A program made the position numbers and the translations under genes. From positions 5,510-69,509 of the forward strand of contig JAWOBP010000156.1 in NCBI GenBank assembly GCA_046484285.1: 64,000 nt of DNA, given 5' to 3'. Below the pieces are notes generated by a model that saw nothing but the letters and a program-made list of their open reading frames with translations, was not told the origin of the DNA and made no database searches. Below, one piece after another: positions 47,872 to 56,240 of the stretch. Numbering within the stretch: position 1 is the stretch's first letter; the number at the start of each line of letters is the position of its first letter. Source of the DNA: CAZHCG01 sp046484285. Its GTDB lineage: Bacteria; Myxococcota_A; Polyangia; JAAYKL01.

Positions 47872-48816
47872 CTACGCGCGACTCGGGATCGGCCGGTTTC
47901 GCGCGGGGGCTGCTCTTTCGCGGCGCATGCGCTCCACGTACATCCCGCAGTTGGACCCGATCTCGTTTTCCCGCAGGTCTCCGATCGACAAGATCGTCTC
48001 GTAGCCGAGCGACTCGAAGCTCTCGACCGCGGCGCGGCAGGCGTCCTCGTCGGCCGGATCGATCGCGCCGACCAGGCCGGAGCGACTCGCTGCGGCGGTG
48101 GGGTTGATCGGAGTCAGCTTGACCAGGAAGCGCTCCGGGGAGAACAGCGGCGCCAGGATATCGGGCTCGAGCGGCAAACCGAGCGCCGGCGCGAAGTTGA
48201 GTGATATCTTGCGATCGCCGCTTTCGAAGAACCGATCGCCGCAGGCGGCGATCCGCTCCAGCGGCCAGGTCCGGATCGGCACCAGCCTGCGGCGCGCTTC
48301 GGGGCAGGTGGTGTGCACCGAGAACTGCATCTGGAAACGCCCCCCGCCGTACAGCTCGCGCTTGACCCGCTCCAGCTCGGAGAACCAGCGCTCCCTGCCG
48401 ACCGGAGCCACCGTCGAGATGCAGGGCATCAGCCCCGGCAGCCCCAGCCCGGGCAGATCCTCGAGCGCGGCGATCACCTCGTCGTTGAGCGCCGGCTCGC
48501 CCATCCGCGCGAGCTGGACCTTGACCCGCTTCGAGATCACCTCCCCGCTCGGAAAACGACTGGCGACCAGCGCCCGCACCTGGTCCAGGATCTCCTCGCG
48601 CGTCAGCCTGCCCCTGTAGTCGCCGCCCGCGTCGCAGATCGGACAGCCGACAGGACAGCCCTTGAGCGTCGAGACGATCAGCACCCACTTCTCCTCGCGC
48701 CTCAGCGGAGGCTGGATCGACTCGACGAACTCCACCCGCGAGCCGTCGTCCAGCTCGCCGACGAAGACGCGGGCCAGCTCCTCGTTCCCGCTCGCGTCTA
48801 CCACCTCGAGGCTCAT
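47872..48816 (-). CDS. RlmN/Cfr-like radical SAM enzyme, short form
   Basis: A 314-residue radical SAM protein. The cluster motif 'CPVGCPIC' (Cys54, 58, 61; C-x3-C-x2-C) comes early, followed by 'ARMGEPALNDEVIAAL' (SAM-binding GEP) and 'FSVHTTCPEARRRLVPI', both RlmN-family marks. A Cys at ~290 in 'IGSNCGMYV' aligns with the RlmN methyl-carrying Cys. The usual N-terminal RNA-binding domain of RlmN is missing (only ~50 residues precede the cluster), so the substrate may not be 23S rRNA. ATG overlaps the FAD oxidoreductase stop (ATGA). Confidence 0.85.
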   Translation of the reverse strand: MSLEVVDASGNEELARVFVGELDDGSRVEFVESIQPPLRREEKWVLIVSTLKGCPVGCPICDAGGDYRGRLTREEILDQVRALVASRFPSGEVISKRVKVQLARMGEPALNDEVIAALEDLPGLGLPGLMPCISTVAPVGRERWFSELERVKRELYGGGRFQMQFSVHTTCPEARRRLVPIRTWPLERIAACGDRFFESGDRKISLNFAPALGLPLEPDILAPLFSPERFLVKLTPINPTAAASRSGLVGAIDPADEDACRAAVESFESLGYETILSIGDLRENEIGSNCGMYVERMRRERAAPARNRPIPSRA

Positions 48817-49721
48817 CGTCTCTCCTCCTCTCCCAGCACCAGCCGCACCGCGCGCGCGGCGGCTTGCAGCCCGTCGCCCACGGCGATCCCGGCCTGACCC
48901 AGCGAGCCCAGCCGCGCGTCGCCGCAGACCAGCAGCCCCAAACGCGGCTCCAGCGGCAGCGGCCCGCCTTCCCCGCGCAGCGCCGGAACCAGTCGCCCCA
49001 GCGCGGCGCGGCGCCCCAGCGCGGCCAGCAGCGCATCGACCTCAAGCAGCTCTTCGCCCGCGGGTGTCTCGACGTACAGCGCCGCTCCGCCCGCGACCGG
49101 CTCGAGGCGTCTCACCCGGCAGCGGGTGCGCAGCCGGGCCCTCGGCTCGCGGGAGAGCAGCTCGGCCAGCCGGCCGCCGGCGCGCGGCCGGTCGGCGCGC
49201 ACCAGCACGGAGACCTCGGCGCCGGCCTCGGCCAGCGCCAGCGCGCCGTCGAACGCCGCCTCGCCCCCGCCGATCACCGCCGCGCGGCGCGGCCGGGGAA
49301 ACTCCTCCAGCAGCTCGCGCGCCCCTCGAAAGACGCGATCCGCCGTTTTCTCGAGACCGCCGACGCGCAGCGGCAGCGGCTCGGTTCCGGTGCACACCAG
49401 CGCGCAGCGAGCCCGCAGCTCCCCGCGCTCGGTGCGGGCGATCCAGCGATCGCCTTCCGGCTCGATCCGCGCCAGCTCCGACCGTTCCACCGAAACGTCG
49501 AAGCGCGCCAGGTGCTCGGCGAGACGGACGGCGAAGTCCGCTCCTCGCAGCGGGTGCTCCGGTCCCGGGTAGTTCTCCACCAGCCAGGCTCCGGCCACCA
49601 GACCGCCGGCGGCTCCGCTGCGATCGATCAGCACGGGCCGCACTCCGAGCCGCGCGCACTGCACCGCCGCGGAACAGCCGGCCGGACCCGCGCCGACGAT
49701 CAGGATCGACGTCTCGCGCAC
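48813..49721 (-). CDS. Thioredoxin-reductase-like FAD/NAD(P) oxidoreductase
   Basis: A 302-residue two-dinucleotide-binding flavoprotein. FAD motif 'ILIVGAGPAGCSAAVQCARLG' at ~6-26, NAD(P) motif 'RAAVIGGGEAAFDGALALAEAG' at ~140-161, and a C-terminal 'GLLVCGDARLGSLGQAGIAVGDG' FAD loop. The CxxC redox pair of true thioredoxin reductases is not found between the domains, so its partner differs. GTG 49721 is the start; the frame overlaps the isochorismatase-like gene by 22 bp. Confidence 0.85.
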   Translation of the reverse strand: MRETSILIVGAGPAGCSAAVQCARLGVRPVLIDRSGAAGGLVAGAWLVENYPGPEHPLRGADFAVRLAEHLARFDVSVERSELARIEPEGDRWIARTERGELRARCALVCTGTEPLPLRVGGLEKTADRVFRGARELLEEFPRPRRAAVIGGGEAAFDGALALAEAGAEVSVLVRADRPRAGGRLAELLSREPRARLRTRCRVRRLEPVAGGAALYVETPAGEELLEVDALLAALGRRAALGRLVPALRGEGGPLPLEPRLGLLVCGDARLGSLGQAGIAVGDGLQAAARAVRLVLGEEERR

Positions 49722-50374
49722 GACTCCAGCACCTCGTCGACGCTCAGCACCACCGCCACCGCGTCGGCCATCGACCGCAGCGAGGCGACGTGCAGCTCCT
49801 CGTTGCGCGAGGCGGTGGCGTCGGCCGCCACGTAGACCTCGAAGCCGCGGCAAAACGCGGAGCGGGCGGTTGTCTCGCAGCACATGTGGGTCAGAACTCC
49901 GCTGATCAGCACCTGCTCGATCTCCCGGTCGCGCAGGATCGACTCCAGGGGTGTCGACAGGAAGGCGTCGTAGGTCGTCTTGCCCACGACCGGCTCGTCC
50001 TCGAGGGGGGCCAGCCTCTCGACGATCTCGGCCTGTGGGTCGCGGGCGTCGAGGAAGCCTCCGAAAAAGCGCCCCAGCATCCCGGCGTCCCGTTCGCCCT
50101 CGTGGCCGTGCCTGGTGAACGCGACCGTCGATCCCAGCCCGCGCCACGCCGAGAGCAGCTCGGCGATGCGGGGCACGGCCGCGCCCGCGGCCGGCAGGTA
50201 GCAGGCGCCCGCCGGATCGGCGAAGTAGCGGTTGGCGTCGATCACCACAAGCGCGCAGCGGGCGGGATCGAGGCGCAAGCGGGGCCGGGGGGCGGTCTGC
50301 TTTCTAATCTCTGCCAGCCAGCTTCCGACGCGCTTTTCGCGGTCGGCGTCGGTGATGTAGCTCTCGGTGCGCAT
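49700..50374 (-). CDS. Isochorismatase-family cysteine hydrolase
   Basis: A 224-residue protein of the isochorismatase/nicotinamidase fold. The triad is visible: Asp46 ('ALVVIDANRYF'), Lys in 'VVGKTTYDAFLSTPLES' (~118), and Cys in 'VLTHMCCETTARSAFCRGF' (~158). It is the first gene of a three-gene overlapping operon with the FAD oxidoreductase and the radical SAM enzyme. ATG 50374 is chosen over a longer frame. Substrate unknown. Confidence 0.9.
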   Translation of the reverse strand: MRTESYITDADREKRVGSWLAEIRKQTAPRPRLRLDPARCALVVIDANRYFADPAGACYLPAAGAAVPRIAELLSAWRGLGSTVAFTRHGHEGERDAGMLGRFFGGFLDARDPQAEIVERLAPLEDEPVVGKTTYDAFLSTPLESILRDREIEQVLISGVLTHMCCETTARSAFCRGFEVYVAADATASRNEELHVASLRSMADAVAVVLSVDEVLESCARRRS

Positions 50375-50439
50375 CGCGGCGTCCACCCCCAAAAACGCGC
50401 GCAATCCTACGCCCACGAGACCCGGCAGGCAAGCTCGCT

Positions 50440-50659
50440 CAACAGAGTTTTTTCGGCCCTGGACCTGACCAGGGCGAGCTACGATCTCTCGCGCCGGGTG
50501 GTCTACTACGATCTGCCCGGGCTCTCGTTCCGCGAGTACCTCGCCTTTCGCCACGGGATCGAGCTGCCCGTCCTGGCGTTGCGCGAAATCCTAGAAAACC
50601 ACGTCGACATCGGCGCCGACGACCGGATACCGCTCTACCTCTTCGGCTTTCTCTATTGA
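50440..50659 (+). pseudogene. AAA_14/DUF4143-type ATPase remnant
   Basis: The frame reads 'ALDLTRASYDLSRRVVYYDL' then 'PGLSFREYLAFRHGIELPV' and 'LALREILENHVDIG', ending at TGA 50657-50659. This is the central segment of the AAA_14 ATPases often followed by a DUF4143 domain. The Walker A half and the C-terminal domain are missing, so it is a fragment. It lies between divergent operon starts. Confidence 0.65.
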
Positions 50660-50687
50660 AAAGCTTCAGCTGCGGTGTCTGTCTCGG

Positions 50688-52295
50688 CTATGGTGGCGGG
50701 GCGGCTCCTACCGGGTAGTCTTCCTCGGCGGCGAAGCGCTCCTCGAGGTAGCGCATCACCGCCAGCACCTGGTCCTCGCGCCAGTGACGCCCCACGACCT
50801 GGACCCCGACCGGCATCCCGGCGCTGCCGCGCTCCATCGCGATCGCGTCCCGGATAACGCGGTCCCGGCTCGCGGGACGGTCACTTTCCTCTTCCGCGCC
50901 CACGCGCCCGGCGGCCACCACCCCGGCCGGAAGGCCCACCAGGTTGAACAGGGCCGCGTAGAGGGCCGTGGCCGTCTCGACTCCGTTGCGGTTGCCGTCC
51001 AGCCGAAAGGCGGGCAGCGGGTGGGGCGGACAGACAAGCACGTCGACTCCGGCCCGATCCATCTCGTCGACGAACCTCATCCGGTAGCGGGTACGCTCCG
51101 CGGTCAGCCTCCAGTACTCCCGCGCGCTGCAGCGACCGGAGGCGGACAGCGCCCGTGCCGCGTACTCCTGGCCCGTGGCGCGCATCAACCCGGCAAGCAT
51201 CCGGCGTAGCCAAAGAGGCGCGCCTCCCACCCGCAGAATCGCCTCCACGTCGCCGATCGGACGCTCCCCGTCCAGGGCCTCCCGAATCCAGGCTCCGCCG
51301 TCCGAGACCAGCAGAGAGACGTACAGCCGGGCCGCGTACGCCGGGTCGGGCACGGAGAACCCGGCGACCGGGTTGCCGTTTTCCTCCAGCGCGAGCGCGG
51401 CTCGGGCGACGACCCGGCGAATCGCCGGGCAGGGAGTGAAGTAGCCATCGTCGACGTAGGTGCCGACGCGGATGCCGTCCACCTCGGAAATCGGTCCCGT
51501 GCGCCAGGGGACCGGAGGGGTCAGGGAGCGCTGCGGCAAAGGCTCGCCGGCGAAGCAGTCCATCGCCAGCTTGAGATCGTCGACCCTTCGCGCCAGCGGA
51601 CCCGGTTGGACGATGATCCCCTCGAAGCCGACCAGATCACCGACGTGACCCTCGAAAAACGGGGAGTCGTCGTTGGGCAAACGACCGCCCGTGGGCTTCA
51701 GCCCCGATACGCCGCAGAAATGGGACGGAATGCGCACGCTGCCGCCCATGTCGCCCCCCAACCCCAGGGGAGAGCCGCCCGCGGCGATGATCGCGGCCTC
51801 CCCGCCGCTGCTGCCGCCCGGGGTACGACCTTCGTCGAAGGGATTCTTCGCCGGCCCGTAGCGCGCGTGGCGGCACTCGTGGGAGATCAGCAGCTGGGGC
51901 ACGTTGGTCTTGCCCAGGATGATCGCGCCGTTCTCCCGCAGGCGGGTCACCAGCGTACCCTGCTGGTCGAAAACCTCATCCGAGCGGTGGGCCAAACCGC
52001 AGCTGACCGGCGTGCCGCTCACGAAGAACTGGTCCTTGATCGTGACCGGCACTCCGAACAGCGGCGGCAGCTCCTCGGACGCGCCGCCCGCCCTGCGCGA
52101 GTCCGCCTCGCGGGCCTCCCTGCGAGCGCTTTCGAACAACGGCACGATCACGGCGTTGAGCCGATCGTTCAACGCCTCTATGCGAGCGATCAGCGCCTCG
52201 ACGACGCCGACGGCCGTGGCCTCGCCTTCGCGGATCGCGGCGGCGATCTCCCCCGCGCCCATCTCGGCGATCTTTTCCGATGACACCTGGCACAT
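50688..52295 (-). CDS. Amidase-signature family enzyme
   Basis: A 535-residue amidase. Catalytic Lys87 ('GVPVTIKDQFFVSGTPVS'), the Gly/Ser loop 'TPGGSSGGEAAIIAAGGSPL' with the bridging Ser, and 'GDMGGSVRIPSHFCGV' with the nucleophile Ser all lie in the first 215 residues in family order. The C-terminal half is typical of fatty-acid-amide-hydrolase-like members. ATG 52295 follows AGGGAGGAG. No GatB or GatC is adjacent, so it is probably not GatA; the substrate is unknown. Confidence 0.93.
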   Translation of the reverse strand: MCQVSSEKIAEMGAGEIAAAIREGEATAVGVVEALIARIEALNDRLNAVIVPLFESARREAREADSRRAGGASEELPPLFGVPVTIKDQFFVSGTPVSCGLAHRSDEVFDQQGTLVTRLRENGAIILGKTNVPQLLISHECRHARYGPAKNPFDEGRTPGGSSGGEAAIIAAGGSPLGLGGDMGGSVRIPSHFCGVSGLKPTGGRLPNDDSPFFEGHVGDLVGFEGIIVQPGPLARRVDDLKLAMDCFAGEPLPQRSLTPPVPWRTGPISEVDGIRVGTYVDDGYFTPCPAIRRVVARAALALEENGNPVAGFSVPDPAYAARLYVSLLVSDGGAWIREALDGERPIGDVEAILRVGGAPLWLRRMLAGLMRATGQEYAARALSASGRCSAREYWRLTAERTRYRMRFVDEMDRAGVDVLVCPPHPLPAFRLDGNRNGVETATALYAALFNLVGLPAGVVAAGRVGAEEESDRPASRDRVIRDAIAMERGSAGMPVGVQVVGRHWREDQVLAVMRYLEERFAAEEDYPVGAAPPP

Positions 52296-52418
52296 GCGCT
52301 CCTCCCTTGCTCGGAGATCCGAATGGACACCGCGGACGCCGAAAAGTTCCGACCGGGAGCAGCGAAAAAAGGCTGCGCTCACTATGCAGGGAAAGAAAGG
52401 AGGGGCGGGGGCGGGAGG

Positions 52419-54500
52419 CTACTCGTCTTCCTCGTCGGACTGGAAGGCCTCGATAACCTTCTGGGCGTTCTCGTGCGGCACCTCGTCGTAGTGGGAGAAG
52501 CCGACCGTGAAGGCGCCCCGGCCGCCGGTCATCGAGTCGAGATCCGGGGCGTACTGCAGCAGCTCTGCCATCGGCGCCTGGGCGCGGATCACCTGGTTGC
52601 GCCCGCGCGCCTCCATCCCCAGCACCTTGCCGCGCCGCGAGCTGACGTCTCCCATCACGTCTCCCATGCACTCGTCCGGCACCAACACCTCCAGGTTCCA
52701 GACCGGCTCGAGCAGGTAGGCGCCGGCCTGCTCGACCGCGACCTTGAACCCCTTGGAGCCGGCCATCTGGAAAGCGCCGTCCGAGGAATCGACGTCGTGG
52801 TACTTGCCGTCGTAGAGCGTGACCCGCACGTCGACCAGCGGGTAGCCGGCGATCACGCCGCGCGCCATGCGGCCGACGATCCCCTTCTCCACCGAGGGAA
52901 TCCACTGCTTGGGAATCGCGCCGCCCACGATCTTGTTGACGAACTCGAAGCCCTCGCCCCGGGGCAGCGGCTCGACGTTGATGTAGCAGACGCCGAACTG
53001 GCCGCGGCCGCCGGTCTGCTTCTTGTGTTTGCCCTCCACGCCCTCGACCTTCTTGCGGATCGTCTCGCGGTAGGGGATCTTCGGCGGCGCCAGCTCCACG
53101 TCCACCTCGAACTTGCGCCTCAGCTTGTCGACGGTCGTCTCGATGTGGACTTGGCCCATCCCGGCGATCTGGGTCTCCTGCATCTCTGGGTCGCGGATGA
53201 TCCTGATCGTCGGATCCTCCTCGGCGACTCGGTTGAGCGCCTGGCCGAGCTTGTCCTCGTCGTTCTTGTCCTTGGCCCGCACCGCGTAGGTGATGATCGG
53301 ATCGATCTCCGGCAGCGAGGGGAAGACCACCTTGCGCCGCTCGTCGCAGACCGTGTCGCCGGTGGTCGTGCTCTTCAGCTTGGCGATCGCGACCACGTCG
53401 CCCGGCCCGGCCGAGTCGACGCTCTGTTGCTTCTTGCCGAGCGGCACCAGCAGCTGCCCCAAGCGCTCCTTCTCCTCCTTGTTGGAGTTGAAGAAGCCCG
53501 AGTCGGCCTCCAGCGTGCCCGACCAGACGCGCAGCACGGTCAGTGTGCCGGTGAACTTGTCCTGGATGCTCTTGAAGACCGTGCCGGCGAACGGAGCTTC
53601 GGGATCGGGCGGGCACTCGACCTCCTCCTCGCCGACCAGGCCCCTGCGCGGCGGTCGATCGGCCGGGGAGGGGTAGAGCCTGCAGATCGCATCCAGCAGC
53701 GGCTGCACTCCGATGTTCTTTATCGACGAGGTGACGACCGCTGGAATCAGCGCGCCCGAGGCGATCGCCGCCGGCAGCGCCGCGTCGATCTCCTCCTCGG
53801 TCAGCTCCATTGTCTCGAGGTACTTCTCCATCACTGCGTCGTCGCTCTCGGCGATCGCCTCGATCAGCGCCTCGCGCGCCGACTCGACCTGGTCGGACAT
53901 CTCGGCCGGAATGTCGATCTGCTCGACCTTCTTGCCGTCGTCGCCGAAGCGGTAGGCCTTCTGCTCGAGCAGCTGGACCACGCCCGAAAGCGAATCCTCG
54001 GAACCGATCGGTATCGTCAAAGGAGCGATGTGCTTGGAGAGCACCTCGCGGGCCCCGTCGAACGAGCCCTGGTAGTCGGCCCGCTCGCGATCCATCTTGT
54101 TGATCACCAGCAGCCGCGGCTTGTCCAGCTCCTCGGCGAGCTGCCACATCTTTTCGGTCATGACCTGCACGCCGTCCACCGCGGAGACCACCACCGCGGC
54201 GATGTCGCTGGCGGCCAGAGCGTTTCTGGCATCGAAAAAGAAGTTGTTGTCGCCGGGAGTATCCGAGATCTGGATCTTCTTCTTGTCCCACTCGACCGCG
54301 GCGAACGCGGTCGAGATCGAGTTCTGGCGCTTGACCTCCTCGGGCTCGAAATCGAACGTGGAGGTCTCGTCGAGCACGCTTCCCAGGCGAGTCGTCACGC
54401 CGGCGTCGAAGAGCATCGCCTCTCCGAGCGAAGTCTTTCCGCTGCCGCCGTGTCCCACCAGGCAGATGTTGCGGATGCTCGTCGTGTCGTACTTTTTCAT
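52419..54500 (-). CDS. Elongation factor G-like GTPase (FusA2 type)
   Basis: A 693-residue translational GTPase of the second EF-G lineage. G1 is 'GHGGSGKT' (16-23), differing from the canonical 'DAGKT' of ribosomal EF-G; 'SDTPGD', 'VINKMDRERADY', domain II, and domain IV ('QTGGRGQFGVCYINVEP', 'RGVIAGYPLVDVRVTLYDG') follow, then 'HYDEVPHENAQKVIEAFQSD' at the end. ATG 54500 follows GGAGGGTGACC; a GTG at 54506 is an alternative. Translocation or another role is not certain for this subtype. No rps or tuf genes nearby. Confidence 0.9.
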   Translation of the reverse strand: MKKYDTTSIRNICLVGHGGSGKTSLGEAMLFDAGVTTRLGSVLDETSTFDFEPEEVKRQNSISTAFAAVEWDKKKIQISDTPGDNNFFFDARNALAASDIAAVVVSAVDGVQVMTEKMWQLAEELDKPRLLVINKMDRERADYQGSFDGAREVLSKHIAPLTIPIGSEDSLSGVVQLLEQKAYRFGDDGKKVEQIDIPAEMSDQVESAREALIEAIAESDDAVMEKYLETMELTEEEIDAALPAAIASGALIPAVVTSSIKNIGVQPLLDAICRLYPSPADRPPRRGLVGEEEVECPPDPEAPFAGTVFKSIQDKFTGTLTVLRVWSGTLEADSGFFNSNKEEKERLGQLLVPLGKKQQSVDSAGPGDVVAIAKLKSTTTGDTVCDERRKVVFPSLPEIDPIITYAVRAKDKNDEDKLGQALNRVAEEDPTIRIIRDPEMQETQIAGMGQVHIETTVDKLRRKFEVDVELAPPKIPYRETIRKKVEGVEGKHKKQTGGRGQFGVCYINVEPLPRGEGFEFVNKIVGGAIPKQWIPSVEKGIVGRMARGVIAGYPLVDVRVTLYDGKYHDVDSSDGAFQMAGSKGFKVAVEQAGAYLLEPVWNLEVLVPDECMGDVMGDVSSRRGKVLGMEARGRNQVIRAQAPMAELLQYAPDLDSMTGGRGAFTVGFSHYDEVPHENAQKVIEAFQSDEEDE

Positions 54501-54558
54501 GGTCACCCTCCGAAAAGCCGCGGCCGCGACACCGCGCCCGCAATGGCAAGGACCCCGC

Positions 54559-54588
54559 TATGTAGATCATCTAACGAGGGGCCGTCAA
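54559..54588 (-). promoter_or_regulatory. Possible promoter of the EF-G-like gene
   Basis: On the minus strand, TTGACG (54588-54583) and TACATA (54564-54559) are 18 bp apart, about 60 nt upstream of the ATG. Confidence 0.4.
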
Positions 54589-54666
54589 TCGCTGCGCACC
54601 GCTTTTTGGGGATTGCCCGTCGATTGTCGAGGCAGGCGGGGTGCGAGGAGCCGACCGCGCCGGATC

Positions 54667-54900
54667 TCAGTACTCGCCGACGGCGTTGCCGCAGTAGGTG
54701 TGGAGCAGCCCGGATATCTCCTGCAAGTCGGGATCGGAGGTCTCCTCCGCGGCCTCGTCGAGCACGCCGGTGGCGAACTCGCACTCCGCCTGGGCCGCGT
54801 CGTGGTCCGACGACTGCAGCGCCATCGTCACCTTGGCCAGCGCCTGTACGTAGACCACGATCGAATCGCCCTTGCGCAGCTGCTCGCAGGGACCGTCCAC
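54667..54900 (-). CDS. Small hypothetical protein
   Basis: A 77-residue frame starting at GTG 54900, which in fact continues open upstream to about 55005 without a good start. The sequence 'CEQLRKGDSIVVYVQALAKV' and 'ISGLLHTYCGNAVGEY' looks protein-like, with paired Cys. A short frame 'MMEVTALDVQVEMTLPPR' lies in another phase just upstream, so a frameshift in a longer gene is possible. Function unknown; coding status uncertain. Confidence 0.35.
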   Translation of the reverse strand: MDGPCEQLRKGDSIVVYVQALAKVTMALQSSDHDAAQAECEFATGVLDEAAEETSDPDLQEISGLLHTYCGNAVGEY

Positions 54901-55020
54901 CAGCTCCTGCAGCGTCGAGGAGAGCGAGACCTCGCCCGGCTGGCCGCTCAGCGCGGCGGCAGCGTCATCTCCACCTGCACGTCGAGGGCTGTCACCTCCA
55001 TCATCGAGTCGCGGAATCTC

Positions 55021-55050
55021 TTGACTTTGTCGTCGCGGTTTTCATACGAT
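55021..55050 (+). promoter_or_regulatory. Putative promoter of the small membrane protein gene
   Basis: TTGACT (55021-55026), 18 bp, TACGAT (55045-55050), 40 nt before ATG 55091. Confidence 0.5.
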
Positions 55051-55090
55051 AGCGAGTCGCTACGCTACGCGTAAGCTGAAGGAGGATTAC

Positions 55091-55333
55091 ATGACCGAGC
55101 AGCAGCCGACAGGCGGCGGTGAGCTGACTCAATACGAGTCGATGTCCGCAATCACGCCCAAGAAGCAGCCGCTGGCGATCATCATCGGCACTCTTCTTTT
55201 GCCGCTTGTCTTGTGGGTGATCAACCTCCTGGCACCCACCGAGGCGGTCGAGGACTTGAAGGAGGGGCAAGAAGAAGAATCGGACAAGGCCGCCCAGACT
55301 GCCACCGACAACGACCTGGCCGAAGAGATCTGA
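55091..55333 (+). CDS. Small single-pass membrane protein
   Basis: An 80-residue protein with a polar N-terminus, one membrane helix at ~27-47 ('PLAIIIGTLLLPLVLWVINL') and an acidic C-terminal tail. AAGGAGG precedes the ATG. No family recognised. It is followed by the MBL hydrolase gene at 73 bp. Confidence 0.7.
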   Translation: MTEQQPTGGGELTQYESMSAITPKKQPLAIIIGTLLLPLVLWVINLLAPTEAVEDLKEGQEEESDKAAQTATDNDLAEEI

Positions 55334-55405
55334 AAGTGGCGGCCAGCGCGACCGGATCTCTGCGTCCCGCCGCCGAACCGCTGCCGCAAGACACAGAGTG
55401 ATGCA

Positions 55406-56236
55406 ATGTTCCTCGTGAGATTCTGGGGTGTTCGCGGATCCATTCCCACGCCCGGTCCGGACACCGTGGAGATCGGCGGCAACACCAGCTGCGTCGAGGT
55501 GCAGTCCGGCGAGCAGATGATCATTCTCGACGGCGGCACCGGGCTGCGGCTGCTGGGGCAGCGCATGCTGCAAGACGGACCGCGCTGCGCCGCGATGTTC
55601 TTCAGCCACGTGCACTGGGACCACATCCAGGGGTTCCCCTTCTTCGCGCCGGCGTTCGTGCCCGGCTTCCGCTTCGAGATCTACGGCGGCAAGAACCTCT
55701 CGAGCACGCTGGCCGAGACGCTCGCCGGGCAGATGAACTTTCCCAACTTCCCGGTCACGCTGGACCAGATGGCGGCCGAGATCTCGTTTTTCCAGTTCGA
55801 TGACGGGCAGCGCGTCGATCTCGCGGACGGCACGACCATCCGCGGTCTGCAGCTCAACCACCCCGACGGCGTCTACGGCTTTCGCATCGAGCACGGCGAC
55901 CGGGCGGTCGCCTACTGCACCGACACCGAGCACACCGGCGAGCCGGATCGACACGTGCTCGAGCTGGCCCGGGACGCCGAGCTGTTGATCTACGACGCGC
56001 AGTACACTCCCGAGGAGTACGTCGGAGAAGGGGGGAAGCCCTCCAGAGAGGGCTGGGGACACTCCACCTACGTCGAAGGAGCGCGCCTGGCCGAGATGGC
56101 GGGCGCCGAGAGGCTCGTCCTCTACCATCACGATCCCGGTCACGACGACGCCGCGATCAAAGAGATCGAGCGCCGCTGCCGCGAGCTGTTCCCCGAGAGC
56201 CATGCCGCCCGGGAGGGCCTCGCGGTGGAAGTCTGA
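55406..56236 (+). CDS. Metallo-beta-lactamase-fold hydrolase
   Basis: A 276-residue MBL-fold protein. 'RFWGVRGSIPTPGPDTVEIGG' at the N-terminus is typical of a stand-alone MBL subfamily. Metal ligands are 'SHVHWDHIQGFPFF' (~68-81, HxHxDH), a later 'DTEH' Asp and 'LYHHDPGHDD' near the end. It has no additional domain. Ends 4 bp before the dnaX ATG, so it is likely in the dnaX-ybaB-recR operon. Substrate unknown. Confidence 0.92.
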   Translation: MFLVRFWGVRGSIPTPGPDTVEIGGNTSCVEVQSGEQMIILDGGTGLRLLGQRMLQDGPRCAAMFFSHVHWDHIQGFPFFAPAFVPGFRFEIYGGKNLSSTLAETLAGQMNFPNFPVTLDQMAAEISFFQFDDGQRVDLADGTTIRGLQLNHPDGVYGFRIEHGDRAVAYCTDTEHTGEPDRHVLELARDAELLIYDAQYTPEEYVGEGGKPSREGWGHSTYVEGARLAEMAGAERLVLYHHDPGHDDAAIKEIERRCRELFPESHAAREGLAVEV

Positions 56237-56240
56237 ACGC

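Noticed and set aside
52323..55052. 909-codon plus-strand frame
   Set aside because: Antisense of the EF-G-like gene.
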